A stretch of DNA of 64,000 nucleotides from Pseudomonas fulva NBRC 16637 = DSM 17717. GTDB taxonomy: Bacteria > Pseudomonadota > Gammaproteobacteria > Pseudomonadales > Pseudomonadaceae. Both the position numbers and the translations under genes were made by a program. Positions 56,648-64,000 of this stretch are shown here, piece after piece. Under the pieces are notes generated by a model. The model did no database searches. It was not told the DNA's origin and worked only from the letters and a program-made list of their open reading frames with translations. Positions within the stretch are counted from its first letter, which is position 1, and each line of letters opens with the position of its first letter. The stretch is from NCBI RefSeq assembly GCF_000730565.1, contig NZ_BBIQ01000009.1, forward strand, positions 113,573 to 177,572, read 5' to 3'.

Positions 56648-57628
56648 TTACTGCACCAGGCCGAATTCCTTGGCCAGCATCTTGTAGTCAGCGACTTGCT
56701 TCTTGACGTAGCCATCGAGCTCTTCACCCGTCATGGCGAAGGGGAACAGCTCACGCTGGTCACGCAATTTGGCGAAGTCTTCGGAGGCCAGCATCTTGTC
56801 GAACGAGGCTTTCCACCAGGCGTAGTCTTCGTCGCTCACTTTCGGGCCGAGGTAGAAGCCGCGCACCACAGGCCAGACGATGTCATAGCCCTGTTCCTTG
56901 GCAGTGGGGATGTCCTTCATGGCCGGGTCGTCCAGGCGTTTTTCCGAGAACACGGCCAGCAGGCGCATGTTGCCGCTCTCGATGTGCGGCATGGAGTCGG
57001 AGATGTCGGTGGAGCCTACCTGGATATGGCCGCCGAGCAATGCCGTGGCGATTTCGCCGCCGCCTTCAAGTGCCACGTAGCGCAGGTCGCGTGGGTTGAT
57101 GCCGGCAGCCTTGGCGATCAGGGCGGTTTGCATCCAGTCCTGGCTGCCTACGGTGCCGCCGGAGCCGATCACCACCTTGCTCGGATCTTTCTTCAGCGCC
57201 GCGACCAGGTCGTCGAGGGTTTTGTAGGGCGAGTCGCTCTTGACTGCGATCGCGCCGTAGCTGGTACCGACGGCAGCCAGCCATTTCACTGCATTTTCAT
57301 CGAAGCGACCGAACTTGCCCTGGGCCAGGTTCAGCAGCGAACCGCTCGACCAGGCCACCAGGGTCCCGGCATCGGCTGGGCGTTGGGCTACTACCGCGTT
57401 GTAGGCCACAGCGCCGACACCGCCAGGCATGTAGGTCACGCGCATGGGCTTGCTCAGGATCTTCTCCTGCACCAAGGCGCTTTGCACCAGCTTGCAGGTC
57501 AGGTCGAAGCCGCCGCCAGGCGAGGCCGGGGCGATGCATTCGGGGCGTTTGGGTTCGGCGGCCAGGGCATTGCCTGCCAGCAGCAGGCAGCCGGTTGCCA
57601 GTACGATACGGCGCAGTGAAAAGGTCAT
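56648..57628 (-). CDS. tctC: Tripartite tricarboxylate transporter periplasmic binding protein
   Basis: A 326-residue TctC-family binding protein. Signal peptide residues 1-23 (ending GNALAA). The mature protein has PECIAPASPGGGFDLTCKLV (ligand-binding loop) and DPSKVVIGSGGTVGSQDWMQ as the second carboxylate-binding loop. It delivers tricarboxylates to TctAB. ATG 57628 is flanked by AGATAGACC. It is 32 bases downstream of the opdH stop, on the same strand. Confidence 0.93.
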   Translation of the reverse strand: MTFSLRRIVLATGCLLLAGNALAAEPKRPECIAPASPGGGFDLTCKLVQSALVQEKILSKPMRVTYMPGGVGAVAYNAVVAQRPADAGTLVAWSSGSLLNLAQGKFGRFDENAVKWLAAVGTSYGAIAVKSDSPYKTLDDLVAALKKDPSKVVIGSGGTVGSQDWMQTALIAKAAGINPRDLRYVALEGGGEIATALLGGHIQVGSTDISDSMPHIESGNMRLLAVFSEKRLDDPAMKDIPTAKEQGYDIVWPVVRGFYLGPKVSDEDYAWWKASFDKMLASEDFAKLRDQRELFPFAMTGEELDGYVKKQVADYKMLAKEFGLVQ

Positions 57629-57660
57629 GGTCTATCTCCGTAGGCGTTGTTGTTATCGGG

Positions 57661-58950
57661 TTACCACAGGGCGACGCTGTAGCTCACCAGCAGCCGCACT
57701 TCGTCGGCGTCACGGGCGAAATTGGAGCGGAAGGTCGCGTTTCGCAGGCGCACCGCCACGTTTTTGAGCGGGCCGTTCTGCACCACGTATTTCAGCTCGG
57801 TATCACGCTCCCATTCCTTGCCCTCGCCACCGCTGGCACGGCTGACGTTGTCGCCGCTGATATAGCGGGTCAGGAACGTCAGGCCAGGCACGCCGAGTGC
57901 GGCAAAGTTGTAGTCGTAGCGGGCCTGCCAGGAGCGCTCGTCGGCATTGGCGAAGTCGTTGATCTGGACGAAGTTGACCAGGTAGGGGTCGGCGCCATCG
58001 ACATAGGGGAACGCGCTGTCGCCGGTCAGCTGCTGCCAGCCGGCGCTGAACTTGTGCCCACCCAGGGCATAACTGACCATGCCGTTGAAGGTGGTGTTGT
58101 CGATGCTGCCGGCCCTGGCAGCCCCTGCGTCATCGCTCAGCGCCAGGCGCAGGTCGAAGGCTAGTGCGCCTGGGCCTACGGCTTGGGTGGCGAGCAGGCC
58201 GATGAAGTGCTGGCGGTAGATGTCATCCAGTTGGGCGAAGTGATAGCTGCCGGTCAACCGGTCGCTGAACTGATAGTCCAGCCCCGCCAGCGACAGGTTG
58301 TCTGCGCTGAACGAGCCACCGAAGCGGCCGTTCTTGTTGTTCAGTGCCAGGTCTTCCCAGTTGGTGTCGTCACGGTCCTTTGCCTTGTCCAGGCGCCCAC
58401 CAGTGAAGGTCAGGCCCTTGATTTCCTTGGAGGTGAGCAGACCGCCTTCGAAGGTTTGCGGCAGAATGCGGCCATCGTTGGGGCGCAGGGTGGGCAGGGA
58501 GGGGATCAGGGTGCCGATCTTCAGTTCGGTCTTGGAAATCTTGGCCTTGGCGGTCAGGCCGAGCTTTGAGTACTCGTCGGCAGCCTTGCCATTGTCATGG
58601 GTGGGCAGCAGGCCACTGCCGGTACGGTCAGGGCTTGAATCGAGCTTGATGCCCATCATGCCCAGCGCATCCACGCCGAAGCCTACGGTACCTTCGGTGT
58701 AACCGGATTCGAGGTTGAGCATGAACCCCTGGGCCCATTCGTCGCGCTTGGATTGTTGCGCACTGGTGCCATCGCGAAAGTCGCGATTGAAGTACATGTT
58801 GCGGGTTTCGAAGGTGGCCGTGCTGTCTTCGAAGAAGGCGGCCTGGCTGAGCGGGGCGACGCCGGCGAGCGCGAGGGCGCTGGCGATGGCGCTGGGGCGT
58901 GCGGCGAGGGAACGAGCAGGTGCGAGCGCCTGCGGCTGCAATGACAGCAT
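57661..58950 (-). CDS. opdH: OprD-family porin (OpdH-like, tricarboxylate)
   Basis: A 429-residue outer-membrane porin of the OprD family, with signal peptide (about residues 1-37, ending LSQAAFF). FFEDSTATFETRNMYFNRDF and the C-terminal strand LLVSYSVALW are typical, with RPNDGRILPQTFEGGLLTSK near residue 155. The OpdH assignment (cis-aconitate/citrate uptake) rests on its place at the head of the tct operon. ATG 58950 has GGAGCC upstream; a longer frame to 59808 is antisense to tctD. Confidence 0.88.
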   Translation of the reverse strand: MLSLQPQALAPARSLAARPSAIASALALAGVAPLSQAAFFEDSTATFETRNMYFNRDFRDGTSAQQSKRDEWAQGFMLNLESGYTEGTVGFGVDALGMMGIKLDSSPDRTGSGLLPTHDNGKAADEYSKLGLTAKAKISKTELKIGTLIPSLPTLRPNDGRILPQTFEGGLLTSKEIKGLTFTGGRLDKAKDRDDTNWEDLALNNKNGRFGGSFSADNLSLAGLDYQFSDRLTGSYHFAQLDDIYRQHFIGLLATQAVGPGALAFDLRLALSDDAGAARAGSIDNTTFNGMVSYALGGHKFSAGWQQLTGDSAFPYVDGADPYLVNFVQINDFANADERSWQARYDYNFAALGVPGLTFLTRYISGDNVSRASGGEGKEWERDTELKYVVQNGPLKNVAVRLRNATFRSNFARDADEVRLLVSYSVALW

Positions 58951-59148
58951 CGTTGTGGCTCCGTTTCTTGTTCTTATTCGATTGCACCTTGCTGGTGCTT
59001 TATTCGGCGCTCGGGGCGACCGTGGTGCGATGCTAGGTAACGAACCTTTCGCTAACCTTTCAGCGTGAAAGGTTTGTCGCGCCGGCTTCACAGGCCGCGG
59101 CGGCGGGGTACACTCCGCGCCATCGCCCCACCTAACAGGGACAATCCG

Positions 59149-59820
59149 ATGCGTGTGCTGCTGGTAGAAGATCATCTGCAATTGGCCGACAGTGTGGCCC
59201 AGGCCTTGAAAAGTCTGGGCCTGACTGTGGATGTGCTGCATGACGGGGTGGCTGCCGACCTGGCCCTTGGCAGTGAGGACTACGCCGTGGCCGTGCTCGA
59301 CGTGGGCTTGCCGCGCATGGACGGCTTCGAGGTGCTGGCCCGTCTGCGCGGACGTGGCAAGACCGTACCGGTGCTGATGCTCACCGCCCGCAGCGACGTC
59401 AAGGATCGGGTCCATGGCCTGAACCTGGGGGCTGACGATTACCTGGCCAAGCCGTTCGAGCTGACCGAGCTTGAGGCGCGGGTCAAGGCGCTGTTGCGCC
59501 GTAGTGTGCTCGGGGGCGAACGCCAGCAGCGCTGCGGGCCGCTGGTGTATGACCTCGATACCCGACGGTTCACCTTGGATGAGGCCCCGTTGTCCCTGAC
59601 TTCCCGCGAGCAGGGTGTGCTCGAAGCCTTGATCGCCCGGCCGGGCCGGGTGATGAGCAAGGAGCAGTTGGCGGCCCAGGTGTTCGGCCTGGACGAGGAC
59701 GCCAGCCCCGATGCCATCGAGATCTACGTTCATCGCCTGCGCAAGAAGCTTGATGGCCATTCGGTGGCCATCGTCACCTTCCGCGGCCTGGGTTACCTGC
59801 TCGAGCATCGCGATGCGTGA
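59149..59820 (+). CDS. tctD: OmpR-family response regulator TctD
   Basis: A 223-residue regulator. The receiver domain has D51 (VLDVGLPRMDG) and LTARSDVKDRVHGLNLGADD, and the C-terminal winged helix (about 125-220) ends in SPDAIEIYVHRLRKKL and FRGLGYLLEH. It regulates tricarboxylate uptake, so the target is opdH-tctCBA on the divergent side, 198 bases away. ATG 59149 has CAGGGA upstream. Its last bases overlap the tctE start by eight. Confidence 0.92.
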   Translation: MRVLLVEDHLQLADSVAQALKSLGLTVDVLHDGVAADLALGSEDYAVAVLDVGLPRMDGFEVLARLRGRGKTVPVLMLTARSDVKDRVHGLNLGADDYLAKPFELTELEARVKALLRRSVLGGERQQRCGPLVYDLDTRRFTLDEAPLSLTSREQGVLEALIARPGRVMSKEQLAAQVFGLDEDASPDAIEIYVHRLRKKLDGHSVAIVTFRGLGYLLEHRDA

Positions 59821-61192
59821 GAATGTCAGCCTGCGTGGGCGCCTGCTGGGTAATCTGGCGCTGCTGCTGGTGGTCCTGATGCTGGCCAGTGGGCTCAGTG
59901 CCTACTGGAACGGCCGCGAGGCGGCGGACACCGCCTACGACCGGACACTGCTGGCGTCCGCCCGTACCATCGCTGCGGGCCTGTCGCAACGCGACGGGTC
60001 GTTGAGCGCCGATGTGCCCTATGTGGCACTCGACACCTTTGCCTACGACAGCGCAGGACGTATCTACTACCAGGTCCTGGACATCAACCAACGGCTGATT
60101 TCAGGGTATGAAAAACTGCCGCCCCCGCCGTCTGGTACACCGCGTACAGACGACTATCCCGCCTTGGCGCGATTCTATGACGCGACGTATCTGGGGCAGA
60201 ACGTGCGAGTGGTCAGCCTGCTCAAAGCGGTGAGCGAGCCGAACATGAACGGCATGGCGGAAATTCGCGTGGCTGAAACCGATGAGGCGCGGGTGAGCAT
60301 GGCCCGGGGCCTGATGGGGGATACCTTGCTGCGTCTGGGCATGTTGGCCCTGGGCGCTTTGGTGATGGTGTGGTTCGCCGTCAGTGCGGCGCTGCGACCG
60401 CTCGAGCGCCTGCGCACGGCGGTCGAGGAGCGCCAGCCGGACGATCTGCGCCCATTGCCGGTGGTACAAGTGCAGCCTGAATTGCGGCCACTGGTGGGGG
60501 CGCTCAACCACTTCACCGAGCGTTTGCGTGCACAGTTCGAGCGCCAGGCGCAGTTCATCGCCGATGCTGCCCACGAGCTGCGTACGCCCCTGGCGGCGCT
60601 CAAAGCGCGGGTGGAACTGGGTTTGCGCGCCAATGAGCCGCAACAGTGGCACCAGACGCTGGAAGCGGCGGCGCAGGGCACCGACAAATTGACGCACCTG
60701 GCCAACCAGTTGCTTTCACTGGCGCGTGTGGAAAACGGCGCGCGTGCGATCGCCGAGGGGGGCGCCCAGCGCCTGGACCTCAGCCAACTGGCGCGCGAGC
60801 TGGGCATGGCCATGGCGCCGTTGGCGCACAATCGTGGCGTTGCACTGGCCCTCGAGGCGCAGGCACCGGTATGGCTCAAAGGCGAGCCGACGTTGCTCAA
60901 CGAGCTGTTGAGCAACCTGGTCGACAATGCCCTGGCCCACACCCCAAAGGGCGGCAACGTCATCCTGCGCGTGCTCGCGCCTGCGGTGCTCGAGGTGGAG
61001 GACGACGGCCCCGGCATTCCAGAAGCCGAGCGCGAGCGGGTGTTCGAGCGCTTCTATCGCCGTAGCGCCCTGGGCAGCGGGTTGGGCCTCGCGATCGTGG
61101 GGGAGATCTGCCGGGCTCACCTGGCGCAGATCAGCCTGCATGATGGCGACAACGGCGGGCTGCGCGTGCGGGTGAGTTTCATCGCTGACTAA
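59813..61192 (+). CDS. tctE: Sensor histidine kinase TctE
   Basis: A 459-residue sensor kinase. TM1 (about 8-28) and TM2 (about 168-188) bracket a periplasmic domain (about 30-165) with PALARFYDATYLGQNVRVVS that should sense tricarboxylates. The phospho-acceptor His lies in DAAHELRTPLAALKARVEL, followed by an HATPase domain (LLSNLVDNALAHTPKGGNV; DDGPGIPEAERERVFERFYR; GLGLAIVGEI). It phosphorylates TctD. Start ATG 59813 overlaps tctD by eight bases; an earlier frame is not coding. Confidence 0.93.
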   Translation: MRENVSLRGRLLGNLALLLVVLMLASGLSAYWNGREAADTAYDRTLLASARTIAAGLSQRDGSLSADVPYVALDTFAYDSAGRIYYQVLDINQRLISGYEKLPPPPSGTPRTDDYPALARFYDATYLGQNVRVVSLLKAVSEPNMNGMAEIRVAETDEARVSMARGLMGDTLLRLGMLALGALVMVWFAVSAALRPLERLRTAVEERQPDDLRPLPVVQVQPELRPLVGALNHFTERLRAQFERQAQFIADAAHELRTPLAALKARVELGLRANEPQQWHQTLEAAAQGTDKLTHLANQLLSLARVENGARAIAEGGAQRLDLSQLARELGMAMAPLAHNRGVALALEAQAPVWLKGEPTLLNELLSNLVDNALAHTPKGGNVILRVLAPAVLEVEDDGPGIPEAERERVFERFYRRSALGSGLGLAIVGEICRAHLAQISLHDGDNGGLRVRVSFIAD

Positions 61193-61237
61193 GCGTGGGC
61201 GCTCGGATCAATCCGGCCGCCAGGCAGAGCGAAGCCC

Positions 61238-62044
61238 TCAGCGCAACAAGCTGCGGGCTTCGAGCAGATCCTCGGCGTGCAGCTCGCTCCCCATGGGCAA
61301 GCCCAGGTGCCGGTAGGCTGGCAAGGCCGCCAGCGGCCTCTCTCGCCCACGCTGGCTGATGCAGCGGGCGATCTGGACCACATCGATGTAGTCGATGCGG
61401 TCGGTCTGTCGATCCAGGTCCTGAACCAGGCCGGGCAGCTTGACCAGCTGTTCGGGAAACTCCCATGCCTTGAGTATCTTGTCGCCCAGTACGGGCTGGA
61501 TCAGTTCGATGACATGGTGCAGGCAGACCGGATCGGACAGCAGCTCGTTGTGCTCTTCGGCGTAGATCAGAACTGGCAGCGCGCCGATCTGGTTGACCAG
61601 GCCGCCCAGTGCCGCCTGATCAGGCTTGAGCCGCGTGTAGCGCCGGGCCAACTCGTAACTCATGCCGGCGACCTCAAGGCTGTTGGCCCAGATTTCGCGC
61701 AGTTTTTGCTCAACTGCAGGCGAACGCGCGTGGAAGATCTGCTCGATGACCAGGCCGATGGCCAGATTGCAGCTGTAGTTGATGCCCAGGCGAGTGATCG
61801 CCGTGTGCAGCTCGGTCACCTCGACCGTGGCCCGCAGCAGCGGGCTGTTGACCACCTTGATCAGGCGTGCCGACAAGGCGGCATCGCGGCCGATCACCCG
61901 GCTCAAGGCCGCCACGCTGATCTCGCTGTCTTCGGCGGCCTCGCGGATGCTCAAGGCAACCTCAGGCAAAGTCGGAAGTACCAGGTCATCCTTTTCAATG
62001 GCATCCAGCAGTTGCGCCTGGACCATTTCGGCCAGCTTGTTCAT
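61238..62044 (-). CDS. HDOD-domain signalling protein
   Basis: A 268-residue protein whose N-terminal 215 residues form an HDOD domain: LPTLPEVALSIREAAEDSEI, VIGRDAALSARLIKVVNSPL, and LGGLVNQIGALPVLIYAEEH. HDOD proteins lack the HD metal residues and act in signalling and stress responses rather than hydrolysis. The short C-terminal tail has no known domain. ATG 62044. It is convergent with tctE and lies downstream of ygfZ on the same strand, separated by a hairpin. Confidence 0.87.
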   Translation of the reverse strand: MNKLAEMVQAQLLDAIEKDDLVLPTLPEVALSIREAAEDSEISVAALSRVIGRDAALSARLIKVVNSPLLRATVEVTELHTAITRLGINYSCNLAIGLVIEQIFHARSPAVEQKLREIWANSLEVAGMSYELARRYTRLKPDQAALGGLVNQIGALPVLIYAEEHNELLSDPVCLHHVIELIQPVLGDKILKAWEFPEQLVKLPGLVQDLDRQTDRIDYIDVVQIARCISQRGRERPLAALPAYRHLGLPMGSELHAEDLLEARSLLR

Positions 62045-62071
62045 GGACGTGTCTACCGCAGTGGTGAAGCG

Positions 62072-62092
62072 GCCCCGCTGTCAAAGCGGGGC
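62072..62092 (-). terminator. Hairpin between ygfZ and the HDOD gene
   Basis: GCCCCGCT, loop GTCAA, AGCGGGGC: an eight-base perfect stem nine bases past the ygfZ stop (minus strand). Weak T content after it. Probable terminator. Confidence 0.5.
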
Positions 62093-62100
62093 GGGGCTGG

Positions 62101-63042
62101 TCAGCGCTGGATTTCCCTGTCGCGGTCCAGTTCGTAGGGCAGGGGCAGTACCTGCAGGGGCGGGCCTTCGAGATGACCCAAGTGCAGGTTGCCATCCTCC
62201 ACGGCATCGGCTGCGATCACCGCGAGCAGCTCACAGCCACTGCCGGTGCTGGCCGCCATCACCACATCGCCTACCGAGGAGCCATGCACGGGGGAGAAGA
62301 GCTGCTCCCCAGGTGCCGGCAGGGTTTGCTGATCGATTGCCAGGCGGTACATGCGACGCTTGAGCTTGCCCAGGTACTGCATGCGTGCAACGATTTCCTG
62401 GCCGGTGTAGCACCCTTTCTTGAAGCTGACGCCATCGACGGCTTGCAGGTTGATCATTTGCGGAATGAACTGCTCGCGGGTAGGCCCCAGCACCTGACCG
62501 ATCCCGGCGCGGATCTGCCCCAGCAGCCATGGGTTGAGGCCGGCTTCGGGTAGTGTGTCGGCCAGGGTCTTGCGAACCTCGCCTGCCTGATCTGCCGGTA
62601 CCCAGAGCTCGGTGCGGCCGGTGCTGACCGTTACAGCGATCAGCCCTTCCTGCCGCGCCGTGCTGCCGGCTTCGGGCGCCAGTTCCAGCCCCAGTGCCAC
62701 AAGCGCTGCCTGGCCGTCGTGCAGGCCGAAACGCACCCAGGCGGCGCTTTCGTCGGTCAGGGTGGCCTTGGAAAACACAGCGTATTTCTTCAGGTCGGCC
62801 AGCTGAGGCTCCAGCAATTCACTGGCCATGGCCAGGAGGTAACCGTTGCCTTCAGGCAAGATTCTGAAGCTGGACTGCATGCGCCCCTTGACCATGCAAC
62901 GTGCGCCAAAGCTGGCGTATTCGGGGCTGAGGTAGTTGATGTTGCAGGTCAGCTGGCCCTGCAGGAATTTGCCTGCATCGGAGCCGCGGACAGCGAGAAT
63001 GCCTTCGTGGGACAGAGGGCAGAAGAAAGCGGTATCGGCCAT
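62101..63042 (-). CDS. ygfZ: Folate-binding iron-sulfur-cluster assembly protein YgfZ
   Basis: A 313-residue YgfZ/GcvT-like protein that binds folate and supports [4Fe-4S] protein maturation. The diagnostic KGCYTGQEIVARMQYLGKLK motif, with the conserved Cys, is near residue 200. The barrel residues CPLSHEGILAVRGSDAGKFL and QGQLTCNINYLS are at the N-terminus. ATG 63042; the ribosome site is poor. It is divergent from sdhE. Confidence 0.92.
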   Translation of the reverse strand: MADTAFFCPLSHEGILAVRGSDAGKFLQGQLTCNINYLSPEYASFGARCMVKGRMQSSFRILPEGNGYLLAMASELLEPQLADLKKYAVFSKATLTDESAAWVRFGLHDGQAALVALGLELAPEAGSTARQEGLIAVTVSTGRTELWVPADQAGEVRKTLADTLPEAGLNPWLLGQIRAGIGQVLGPTREQFIPQMINLQAVDGVSFKKGCYTGQEIVARMQYLGKLKRRMYRLAIDQQTLPAPGEQLFSPVHGSSVGDVVMAASTGSGCELLAVIAADAVEDGNLHLGHLEGPPLQVLPLPYELDRDREIQR

Positions 63043-63177
63043 GGGTCATCGCGGTGGCTTAAAGTCTGGGGCCATCATAGAACGCTGGTAACAAAATAGG
63101 TAGGTGACTTAGACCAACAGTTGGCTGTCGCTTCGCGCGGCTGGCTGTATACTGGCGGGCCACTCGAGGAGGGCCCC

Positions 63178-63432
63178 ATGGTCGAACAAACTGAACTCAA
63201 CCGGCTTTTCTGGCATAGCCGCCGCGGTATGCTGGAACTGGACGTCCTGCTAGTGCCTTTCACCCAGGAGGTCTACCCCAGCCTCAACGAAACCGATCGT
63301 CAGTTGTATGTTCGGCTGCTGAGCTGTGAGGACCAGGACATGTTCGGCTGGTTCATGGAGCGTACCGAGTCCGAGGACCCGGAGTTGCAGCGCATGGTTC
63401 GCATCATCCTGGACCGTGTCCAACCCAAGTGA
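63178..63432 (+). CDS. sdhE: FAD assembly factor SdhE
   Basis: An 84-residue SdhE/CptB-family protein that helps covalent flavinylation of succinate dehydrogenase. It contains [18 protein letters not shown] (the RGxxE motif as RGMLE near residue 16) and [20 protein letters not shown], which match the five-helix family fold. ATG 63178 follows GAGGAGGG. Its stop lies inside the downstream ygfX start region (17-base overlap), so both are coupled. Confidence 0.94.
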   Translation: MVEQTELNRLFWHSRRGMLELDVLLVPFTQEVYPSLNETDRQLYVRLLSCEDQDMFGWFMERTESEDPELQRMVRIILDRVQPK

Positions 63433-63874
63433 GTGGTTCGAATGCCGCTGGCAGGGCTCACGCCTGTTGCTGGTGGCCTACCTGATCAGCCAGGCGCTCG
63501 CCTGGTTCGCCGTGCTTGTCAGCCCGTTACCGTTCTGGTTGGGACTGCTGGTGATCGCTGCATGTAGTGTTCATGCGGCGTGGGCTATTCCGCGTCGTAT
63601 TCTGTTGACGCATGTTCAGGCTGTCACCGGGCTTCGTCGTGACGGAGCCGGCTGGTGGGTGTTTTCACGGGCCCGGGGGTGGCAGCCTGTGCGGCTGTGT
63701 CGTGACAGCATCGCGTTGCCCGCGCTCGTAGTGCTGAGATTCGTACCGGTTGGGGCAGGGTGGGGGCGCAGCCAATGTGTGCCCTGGGATGCGCTTGGGA
63801 TCGATGAGCATCGGCGTTTGCGGGTGAGGTTGAAGTTCAGCCGCAGGCGCTGGGTGGCGCCCATGCAGCACTAA
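63416..63874 (+). CDS. ygfX: YgfX/CptA-like membrane protein
   Basis: A 152-residue protein with two N-terminal TM segments (about 16-55) and a C-terminal cytosolic part with [16 protein letters not shown] and [16 protein letters not shown]. Overlap with sdhE and the TM-then-strand layout fit YgfX (CptA), called the toxin partner of SdhE in E. coli, though that role is disputed. The start is GTG 63416 with TGGA upstream; no ATG fits before TM1. Expression depends on coupling to sdhE. Confidence 0.75.
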   Translation: MSNPSEWFECRWQGSRLLLVAYLISQALAWFAVLVSPLPFWLGLLVIAACSVHAAWAIPRRILLTHVQAVTGLRRDGAGWWVFSRARGWQPVRLCRDSIALPALVVLRFVPVGAGWGRSQCVPWDALGIDEHRRLRVRLKFSRRRWVAPMQH

Positions 63875-63900
63875 ACTATGCAGGCTGGCGCCGCGTCTGC

Positions 63901-63966
63901 TCTTGCTCTTGCTCTTGCTCTTGCTCTTGCTCTTGCTCTTGCTCTTGCTCTTGCTCTTGCTCTTGC
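63901..63966. repeat. TCTTGC microsatellite, 11 copies
   Basis: Eleven perfect, uninterrupted TCTTGC hexamers, 27 bases past the ygfX stop, with a partial copy before them. On the minus strand one frame (Ser-Lys repeats) is open from base 64000 across the array to about 63665. Copy-number change would keep frame, since the unit is six bases. Confidence 0.95.
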
Positions 63967-64000
63967 TTTGGCTTCTAAGCGCGCGGTAGTTCAGACACTG

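Noticed and set aside
63665..64000. The Ser-Lys frame at the right edge as a gene
   Set aside because: It overlaps ygfX antisense, no start is visible in the window and the neighbouring gene is cut off; reported only as an observation on the repeat.

Overview
The window reads as chromosomal DNA of a fluorescent Pseudomonas, most likely the P. putida group. The evidence is high G+C, dense gene packing, and a gene order that (from memory) follows P. putida KT2440 for long stretches: pykA, exonuclease I, the MvaT-family gene turA, purU, a GABA-type chemoreceptor, a Pit transporter, pcaR/pcaF/pcaT, ttgABC with divergent ttgR, dctBD with a dicarboxylate permease, bglX, ung, tctABCDE with opdH, and ygfZ/sdhE. 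No insertion sequence, prophage, integron or CRISPR array was seen. About 75 features are supported. Only one RNA gene was found, a tRNA-Gly(CCC).

Layout. 1-9 kb is central metabolism and housekeeping: the end of a nitrilase-family gene, class I fumarase, a ferredoxin-type reductase, pyruvate kinase, a TPR lipoprotein, a PilZ protein, exonuclease I, TurA and PurU. 9-17 kb has a three-gene overlapping envelope operon (glycosyltransferase, deacetylase, flippase-like membrane protein), a dCache chemoreceptor, a HerA-like ATPase and a phosphate transporter. 18-22 kb is a reduced pca (beta-ketoadipate) locus with two recognisable PcaR operators. 22-31 kb is the TtgABC RND efflux system with its repressor and operator, followed by a DHA2-family efflux pump. 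31-36.4 kb is accessory metabolism: an oxaloacetate decarboxylase-like enzyme, LysR and AraC regulators, a metallo-beta-lactamase-fold protein with a degraded metal site, an ABM-fold protein and a flavin reductase. 36.4-36.8 kb encodes a small exported protein made almost wholly of a 13-residue repeat (AEDGFDRTGGQRF), the least explained gene here. 37-44 kb is the DctB/DctD-controlled dicarboxylate permease, with a clear sigma-54 promoter, and the BglX glucosidase. 44-54 kb is mixed: a TPM-like protein, a methyltransferase, a SIR2-like DUF4917 protein, a DUF2188/HhH gene pair, the tRNA, RsuA, a diguanylate cyclase, a HIBCH-type hydrolase and Ung. 53.5-61 kb is a complete tricarboxylate uptake system (OpdH porin, TctC/B/A, an overlapping AbrB-family gene, TctD/TctE). 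61-64 kb holds an HDOD protein, YgfZ, SdhE and YgfX, ending in an 11-copy TCTTGC microsatellite.

How the genes fit together. Much of the window concerns uptake and oxidation of organic acids. Tricarboxylates enter through OpdH/TctABC, dicarboxylates through the DctBD-regulated permease, and PcaT is a further dicarboxylate-type carrier. Fumarase, pyruvate kinase, the oxaloacetate decarboxylase homologue and SdhE act around the TCA cycle. Efflux (TtgABC and the DHA2 pump) forms a second theme. Function names come from motif recognition and remembered family features; no database search was possible.
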